Shown one piece after another: positions 6,503-10,556 of a stretch of DNA of 10,556 nucleotides (positions are counted from its first letter, which is position 1; every line of letters begins with the position of its first letter). The notes beneath the pieces were generated by a model, which did not search any database, had not been told where the DNA came from, and saw only the letters and a list, made by a program, of their open reading frames with translations. The translations under genes were made by a program, and so were the position numbers. The DNA is from an uncultured Ruminococcus sp. (lineage in GTDB: Bacteria; Bacillota; Clostridia; Oscillospirales; Ruminococcaceae): the NCBI GenBank assembly GCA_946531975.1, contig CAMNAY010000037.1:1-10556 (forward strand). Reading direction: 5' to 3'.

Positions 6503-7057
6503 TTACATGCTGCTCAGCGTGTTCATGCCGTCATCCTGTTTCTGCTCCGGCACATAACCGCCGGCTTTGTCCGCCATTGCTGCGAGAGAAGCCAGATCGC
6601 CTGCTGCCTTGGGAACAGCGGGCTTCGGAGCGGGCGCGGCAGCGGGCTTCGGTGCAGAGACCGGTGCAGCATTCACTGCCGGAGCAGGTGCTGCGGGTGC
6701 AGGTGCTGCCGGAGCAGCAGCAGCCGGAGCCGGTGCTGCGGGTGCAGATGCCGCAGGAGCAGCAGCTGCCGGAGCCGATGCAGCGGTCTGTGTCCGCACG
6801 GGTTCCTCCCTTTCTTCCTTCTCATCATAATCGCCTTCCAGCCAGCCGACGCGCTGCATCTGCTTGACCGGAATTCGCTTCAGCGGCGAATAGGTAAATT
6901 TCGGACAGTGATACCCTGCGTCAACCATACCCTTTTTGGTACATAGAACCTTATTGCCGTCACTGGAGCGCTTGCCGTGCTCGCAGTATTCACATTTCGG
7001 TTCGATCGCCTTTCCGAAATACTTTCCGCCTTTGGAAAAAACATCAAAAAGTCCCAT
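6503..7057 (-). CDS. Small four-cysteine protein with Ala/Pro-rich tail, function unknown
   Basis: A 184-residue protein. The first 65 residues form a compact domain with four cysteines, Cys22-x2-Cys25-x13-Cys39-x11-Cys51, in the pattern KCEYCEHG, KVLCTKKGMVDAGYHCPKF and YSPLKR, likely to bind zinc or another metal. I recall similar short Cys4 proteins in Clostridia, without known function. Residues 91-150 are an Ala/Pro low-complexity linker, and the end (151-184) is a short helical segment finishing in MNTLSSM. There is no signal peptide or membrane segment, so it should be cytoplasmic. The start at 7057 is chosen because GAGGTG lies 7 bases ahead. An upstream in-frame ATG at 7120 would place the start codon only about 10 bases from the -10 box, within the untranslated leader. 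It has a near-consensus promoter of its own and lies after ylbJ on the same strand. Confidence 0.85.
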   Translation of the reverse strand: MGLFDVFSKGGKYFGKAIEPKCEYCEHGKRSSDGNKVLCTKKGMVDAGYHCPKFTYSPLKRIPVKQMQRVGWLEGDYDEKEEREEPVRTQTAASAPAAAAPAASAPAAPAPAAAAPAAPAPAAPAPAVNAAPVSAPKPAAAPAPKPAVPKAAGDLASLAAMADKAGGYVPEQKQDDGMNTLSSM

Positions 7058-7081
7058 TTTGGTCACCTCGTTCTCATGGGA

Positions 7082-7095
7082 ATTCTGCGCAGAAT
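7082..7095. other. 14-bp perfect palindrome in the Cys4 gene leader
   Basis: ATTCTGCGCAGAAT lies between the promoter and the ribosome binding site of the gene ending at 6503. It is followed on one side by CC and preceded by GG with one extra base, so a longer imperfect stem is possible. It may be an operator or a leader hairpin. Confidence 0.4.
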
Positions 7096-7131
7096 CCGGC
7101 TGACCCTGCCGCACGCCCATCTATTTTCTCC

Positions 7132-7160
7132 ATTATAGCATATTTTTTTGAGTTTGTCTA
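7132..7160 (-). promoter_or_regulatory. SigA-type promoter for the Cys4 gene
   Basis: On the minus strand TAGACA (7155-7160) and TATAAT (7132-7137) are 17 bases apart, with TGC forming an extended -10. The core ATATGCTATA is shared with the citrate synthase promoter. The first three bases of the -35 are the TAG stop codon of ylbJ. Confidence 0.87.
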
Positions 7161-8249
7161 GTCTTTTTTTAGAAGAAATGGGAAGCCGGTCAAAAAAATC
7201 AGAAGTGCCGGAAGAACAGAGCCGGATTCGGAAACGGCAGTCTGATGCGCAAAGGCTTCGGCGGCGCATTCCGGCAAAGAAAGCGGGAGCAGCGGGAGGC
7301 AGAGCCGCACCAGAAATGCGGTGAGCAGTGCAGCAGAAATCCGGCTCAGAAAGAGCGTCCGCAGGCGCAGACTGCGCACACCGACCGCTCTGCACTGAAT
7401 CAGCACGCAGCAGCCGCCGAAGGAGAGCAGCCCTGCGGTCAGCGGGATCAGCACCGGATCGGGCAGCCCGCAGGCGGCGAGGTCTGCAAGCTGTGTGACA
7501 TCTGCGAAGGCGCTGACCGCTGCGCGGACGGTGTGCGGCGCAATCCCGCAGACACCGCCGAGCGCCGTCAGCAGCCGCAGGATGCCGCAAAGCTCTGCGG
7601 TGCAGCCGATGACCCCGAACAGCAGCACTGCCGCACAGATCATGGTCATGCTCCGCACCGCAGCAGCGGCGGCATCGGTCAGCATTCCGGCATCCAGCCT
7701 GCATCCGCTCCCGCCGGATTCCCGTGCAGGTTCCCGCTGCGGGCGCATGACCGCCGCCGTAATCAGATTGGCGCACATGCCGCAGAGCATTATGCAGAGC
7801 CCGCAGGCATTGCTGCCGAGGAGCTGACCGCCGGCAAGCCCGATGAGAAATGCCGGACCGCCCCCGAAGCAGACGCAGGACAATCTTGCGGCATCCTGCT
7901 CCGTGAGGTCTCCGCGCTCTGACGCCTGCCGCAGCAGCATCGAACCGACGGGATATCCCGCAAGCTGACTGACGAGGAAGATGCCGAAGGCACCGTGTGA
8001 CAGATGCAGCCGGTCTGCCGCGAACCGGAGACTGTGCCCCAGCGCCTGCGCCGCTCCGCTCATGCAGAGCAGCGCGCCGAGCATCGTGCAGCCGTACAGC
8101 GACGGCACCAGCGTCCGCAGACAGAGCATCACCCTGCCGTACAGCACCGCCGACACCGCTTCGGCATGTGCCGAGAGCAGCAGCATGCAGCCTGTCAGCA
8201 GCAGTGCGGTACAGGCGGACACTGCCGGTTTCCGCCGCAGATTCATCAT
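7158..8249 (-). CDS. ylbJ: YlbJ-like sporulation integral membrane protein (nucleoside-recognition/Gate-type fold)
   Basis: A 363-residue hydrophobic protein with about eight predicted membrane segments. Family landmarks are GYPVGSMLLRQASERGDLTEQDAARL followed by GGGPAFLIG in the first half and LLSFGGCCVLIQ in the second, corresponding to the GYPVG, GPLFIIG and SFGGLSVHAQ motifs of YlbJ. In Bacillus this protein (SpoVV) is a mother-cell membrane protein needed for dipicolinic acid transport into the forespore. Here the two or so asparagines usual before GPLF are replaced by Gly, so the role may differ. The start at 8249 is chosen because GAGGTG lies 6 bases ahead; 8246 is also possible. Much longer upstream readings run into yqfC and are rejected. 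It is divergent from yqfC across 84 bases, which supports a sporulation role. Confidence 0.82.
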   Translation of the reverse strand: MMNLRRKPAVSACTALLLTGCMLLLSAHAEAVSAVLYGRVMLCLRTLVPSLYGCTMLGALLCMSGAAQALGHSLRFAADRLHLSHGAFGIFLVSQLAGYPVGSMLLRQASERGDLTEQDAARLSCVCFGGGPAFLIGLAGGQLLGSNACGLCIMLCGMCANLITAAVMRPQREPARESGGSGCRLDAGMLTDAAAAAVRSMTMICAAVLLFGVIGCTAELCGILRLLTALGGVCGIAPHTVRAAVSAFADVTQLADLAACGLPDPVLIPLTAGLLSFGGCCVLIQCRAVGVRSLRLRTLFLSRISAALLTAFLVRLCLPLLPLSLPECAAEAFAHQTAVSESGSVLPALLIFLTGFPFLLKKD

Positions 8250-8284
8250 TTTCATCACCTCAAAGCAGAATATGCTGCATGTGC

Positions 8285-8311
8285 ATAGAATCAGAACCGG
8301 CTCCATAAAAT
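8285..8311 (+). promoter_or_regulatory. SigE-like sporulation promoter for yqfC-yqfD
   Basis: GCATAG with core ATA at 8285-8287 and CATAAAAT at 8304-8311 are separated by 16 bases. This matches the Bacillus mother-cell SigE pattern (ATA, about 16 bases, CATACANT). The start would fall near 8318, just before the GAGGTG ribosome binding site at 8321-8326. No equally good SigE site was found for ylbJ on the other strand; a weaker CATATTCT lies at 8267-8274. Confidence 0.5.
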
Positions 8312-8333
8312 ACGGAAAGAGAGGTGATGTCTG

Positions 8334-8564
8334 ATGCAGAAACCGGCGATGTTTGCCGACCGCATCGAACTGTGCGGGAATACCGATGTATACTTTGACC
8401 GCTGTCAGCGGCTGCTCGAATGCAGCGATATGCTGATCCTTGCGGAGTCCGGCGGGCATCAGATCGCGGTCTGGGGCAGCGGTCTGACGGCTTCCGATTA
8501 CAGTGCGGGCGGGCTGCATGTCTGCGGCAAAATCGCCTGCATTGAATTTGACGGCGGGCTGTGA
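8334..8564 (+). CDS. yqfC: YqfC, YabP/YqfC-family sporulation protein
   Basis: A 76-residue protein that is essentially one YabP/YqfC domain: an N-terminal IELCGNTDVYF strand, the RLLECSDMLILAESGG turn, then AVWGSGLTASDY and LHVCGKIACIEF, the closing beta pattern of the family. In Bacillus YqfC is a mother-cell sporulation protein under SigE. The ATG has GAGGTG 7 bases upstream. The TGA at 8562-8564 is one base from the yqfD ATG, so the pair is translationally coupled, as in other Firmicutes. Its length is slightly below the usual 80-95 residues. The protein has three cysteines and no membrane segment. Confidence 0.87.
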   Translation: MQKPAMFADRIELCGNTDVYFDRCQRLLECSDMLILAESGGHQIAVWGSGLTASDYSAGGLHVCGKIACIEFDGGL

Positions 8565-8565
8565 T

Positions 8566-9726
8566 ATGAAGCGGGCATATATCAGGTTCAGCGCGGAGGG
8601 AGAGGCGCTCTCCGCATTTCGGGATGCCCTCCGCAGATGCGGCATTCGATGCAGGATGCAGCAGATCTGCGGCGGGCGGTTTCATGCCGAAACGAACGCG
8701 GGCAGTCTGCGCAGGCTGGAATCGCTGGCTGCGGAATCCGGCATCACGCTGCGGATTACGGCGCGGCACGGTCTGCGGTTCCGGCTGCGTCCGTACCGGC
8801 ACCGGTTCGGCGTGCCTGCGGGCTTGCTGTGCGGCATCGCCTTTCTGTACTGGTGCAATGCGACGGTGCGCAGCATCGAGATCACGGGAAATGTGACAGT
8901 CTCCGACACGGAGATCCTGTCTGCACTTGATGCGCTTGGCGTCCGGCGCGGCACGCCCATTCGGGAGATCCCGTTTACATATGTCGAGCAGCAGATGCGC
9001 CTGCGGGTCTCGGATATCGAATGGATTGCACTGCGGAATGAGGGCGGCAGACTGATCGTCGATCTGACGCAGGAGCGTACCCCGCCGGATATGGACCGCA
9101 GCCATACACCCGCAAATATCATCGCGGCGGTTCCGGCACAGATCACATCTGTCAATGTACTGGGCGGTCATGCCGTGCGCACGGCAGGCGAAACGGTCAA
9201 AGCGGGAGAACTGCTGATTACCGGTGTGCAGGATGACGAATACGGCATGACGCACTATTACCGCGCAGCGGGGACCGTCACCGGCATCTATGAGGAGCAG
9301 TTCACCTGCGAGCAGCCGTTTGTCGCGGAGCTGCCCGTACACGGCACGACCGTCACGCAGCCGCTCATTGAGATCTTCGGCAGGCGCTTTCCGCTCACCG
9401 CGGGGTTCATCCCGCCCGCCGGCGAGCAGATCTATGAGGAGGACCGCAGCCCGCTGATGCTGTTCGGGCGGGAGCTTCCGCTGACACTGATCGGCTGCCG
9501 CTACACTGAGCCGGCATACACGCTGACGGCATATTCCGAGGAGGAGGCACGGGCAATTCTGACGGAAAAAGCCGAACGCTTCGAGCGCAATTTTCATGCA
9601 AATGACACGATTGTTGCAAGAAATGCCGAATTTTGCCGTTCCGATTTGGGCATATCGCTGAATATCAACTATATTTTTGAGGGCAGTATCGGGAAAACCA
9701 GTGAAATTTTTGTGAAATTATCCTAA
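8566..9726 (+). CDS. yqfD: YqfD, sporulation membrane protein
   Basis: A 386-residue protein close to the usual 390-400. Residues 1-75 are an N-terminal ferredoxin-like region (YIRFSAEGEALSAFRDALRRCGI). A single membrane segment lies at about 81-97 (GVPAGLLCGIAFLYW), followed by VRSIEITGNVTVSDTEILSALDALGV, an FtsQ/POTRA-like strand-helix unit, then ERTPP and a beta-rich extracytoplasmic domain (185-386) with IGCRYTEPAYTLTAYSEEEA near the end. YqfD is a SigE-controlled mother-cell protein of sporulation with an unclear biochemical role. The ATG follows the yqfC stop by one base and has only a weak GGCGGG ahead of it, so translation probably depends on coupling. An upstream in-frame ATG at 8503 lies inside yqfC and is not needed. 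Confidence 0.92.
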   Translation: MKRAYIRFSAEGEALSAFRDALRRCGIRCRMQQICGGRFHAETNAGSLRRLESLAAESGITLRITARHGLRFRLRPYRHRFGVPAGLLCGIAFLYWCNATVRSIEITGNVTVSDTEILSALDALGVRRGTPIREIPFTYVEQQMRLRVSDIEWIALRNEGGRLIVDLTQERTPPDMDRSHTPANIIAAVPAQITSVNVLGGHAVRTAGETVKAGELLITGVQDDEYGMTHYYRAAGTVTGIYEEQFTCEQPFVAELPVHGTTVTQPLIEIFGRRFPLTAGFIPPAGEQIYEEDRSPLMLFGRELPLTLIGCRYTEPAYTLTAYSEEEARAILTEKAERFERNFHANDTIVARNAEFCRSDLGISLNINYIFEGSIGKTSEIFVKLS

Positions 9727-9751
9727 AACTATTCCATTTTCAATCGTTTTG

Positions 9752-9760
9752 TGGTATAAT
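9752..9760 (+). promoter_or_regulatory. Extended -10 promoter before phoH
   Basis: TGGTATAAT (9752-9760) is a perfect extended -10, 26 bases after the yqfD stop. The bases where a -35 would lie (9732-9737, TTCCAT) match poorly. It would give phoH SigA expression independent of the sporulation promoter. Confidence 0.65.
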
Positions 9761-9849
9761 GAAAATAGTTTTATGGGAAGTGCGCGGTTTTGCAGTTCGC
9801 GCCCCCCTGAAACATCATGATCGAAAAAGGAGCAAACAAAGTTAAACGC

Positions 9850-10556
9850 ATGGCAGAACGTATTTGGAATGCGGCTGATCCCGATCAGATCTCCGCAGTA
9901 TTCGGTGCCTACGATGCGAATCTCAACATGATTCAGAAGCAGTTTCGTGTTGTGATCGTCAACCGCGGAACCGGCGTAAAGATCACCGGCGCAGAGGAGG
10001 ATGTCGAAAAAGCTGCTCAGGCAATGGATGTCCTGCTGCAAAATGTGCAGAAGGGCAGCAGCCTGACCGACCAGACTGTGCGCTACGTCGTCAATATGGT
10101 CGCAGACGATGCCGCAGAGGAGGTCAGGGAGCTGACTTCCGACGCCGTGAGCTATACCGTCACCGGCAAGCCCGTGCGCCCGCGCACCGTCGGACAGAAA
10201 CACTATCTCACTGCGATCAGTGAAAATACGATTGTTCTGGGCATCGGACCCGCCGGCACCGGCAAGACCTATCTTGCAGTCGCGATGGCGGTCAAGGCGC
10301 TCAGAGCGCATGAGGTCAGCCGCATCATTCTCACAAGACCGGCAGTCGAAGCGGGCGAAAAGCTCGGCTTCCTCCCCGGCGATCTTCAGGACAAGGTTGA
10401 CCCGTATCTGCGTCCCTTATATGACGCACTGTTTGAGATGCTCGGCTCGGAGGCGGTCGAGCGGAATCTCGAAAAGAACGTGATTGAGATTGCGCCGCTC
10501 GCTTATATGCGCGGCAGAACGCTCGATAACGCCTTCATCATTCTCGATGAAGCGCA
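9850..10556 (+). CDS. phoH: PhoH-family ATPase, 5' part
   Basis: The first 235 codons of a PhoH-like (PhoL/YqfE-type) protein cut off by the window end. Residues 20-70 form the N-terminal KH-like region (VFGAYDANLNMIQKQFRVVIVNRGTGVKITG). The link PRTVGQKHYLTAI is followed by the Walker A motif GPAGTGKT (133-140), then LTRPAVEAGEKLGFLPGDLQDKVDPYLRPLYD, characteristic of PhoH. The visible end is the start of Walker B, FIILDEA, where Gln-Asn normally follows. It is an RNA- or ribosome-linked P-loop ATPase often followed by ybeY. The start is uncertain: the AAGGAG at 9827-9832 is 17 bases from this ATG, too far for usual spacing, and an in-frame ATG at 9817 has no ribosome binding site. The order yqfC-yqfD-phoH is standard in Firmicutes. 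Confidence 0.93.
   Translation, partial: MAERIWNAADPDQISAVFGAYDANLNMIQKQFRVVIVNRGTGVKITGAEEDVEKAAQAMDVLLQNVQKGSSLTDQTVRYVVNMVADDAAEEVRELTSDAVSYTVTGKPVRPRTVGQKHYLTAISENTIVLGIGPAGTGKTYLAVAMAVKALRAHEVSRIILTRPAVEAGEKLGFLPGDLQDKVDPYLRPLYDALFEMLGSEAVERNLEKNVIEIAPLAYMRGRTLDNAFIILDEA

Noticed and set aside
6590..6790. Ala/Pro-coding tandem repeat as a possible minisatellite or CRISPR-like array
   Set aside because: The repetition is explained by Ala/Pro codons inside the Cys4 protein gene; units are short and irregular with no spacers.
8250..8645. N-terminal extension of ylbJ up to 495 residues
   Set aside because: The extension has no family similarity and runs antisense through yqfC. The GAGGTG site at 8256-8261 marks the start at 8249.
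8260..9597. 445-codon minus-strand open frame opposite yqfD
   Set aside because: It is Arg/Cys-rich and motif-free, and it overlaps the well-recognised yqfC and yqfD.
9781..9806. GCGCG/CGCGC hairpin after yqfD as a terminator
   Set aside because: Only about 5 bp with a long loop and no T-run. It lies downstream of the phoH promoter, so termination here would silence phoH.

Overview
The window comes from a GC-rich Gram-positive chromosome, most likely a Clostridia member of the Ruminococcus/Oscillospiraceae type. The evidence is the sporulation genes yqfC-yqfD followed by phoH in the usual Firmicutes order, strong AAGGAG or GAGGTG ribosome binding sites, consensus SigA-type promoters, and citrate synthase with no other TCA genes beside it. 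The species cannot be fixed from this sequence. No mobile element, CRISPR array, tRNA or rRNA was seen.

Layout. 1-510 (+) is the 3' end of a flotillin/SPFH gene, closed by a perfect 13-bp hairpin that can also terminate from the other side. 511-756 is a convergent gap with a direct repeat flanking a small hairpin. 757-2336 (-) is a two-gene operon: an ECF-type sigma factor and, overlapping it by 4 bases, a signal-peptide protein with one C-terminal membrane segment. 2521-3903 (-) is citrate synthase with its own near-consensus promoter and a structured leader of about 135 nt. 4071-5183 (-) is a cytoplasmic SGNH/GDSL esterase with a C-terminal beta-rich region. 5276-6274 (-) is a LysR-family regulator. 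6503-7057 (-) is a small four-cysteine protein with a long Ala/Pro tail and an excellent promoter. 7158-8249 (-) is a YlbJ-like integral membrane protein. It is divergent from yqfC (8334-8564) and yqfD (8566-9726) on the + strand, and phoH starts at about 9850 and runs off the end.

How the genes fit. The right third is a sporulation divergon (ylbJ against yqfCD) with a SigE-like promoter before yqfC. A separate SigA-like promoter precedes phoH, which would uncouple the housekeeping phoH block from the sporulation genes. The left half is a loose set of minus-strand units, and only the sigma/membrane-protein pair is clearly translationally coupled. Two promoters, for citrate synthase and the Cys4 protein, share nearly the same core, and in both the -35 box contains the stop codon of the gene before.

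I found no convincing wholly new system. The best candidates are the sigma factor with an unusual-topology membrane partner, the Cys4 protein, the ylbJ/yqfCD arrangement, and a possible small plus-strand transcript at about 6380-6490.
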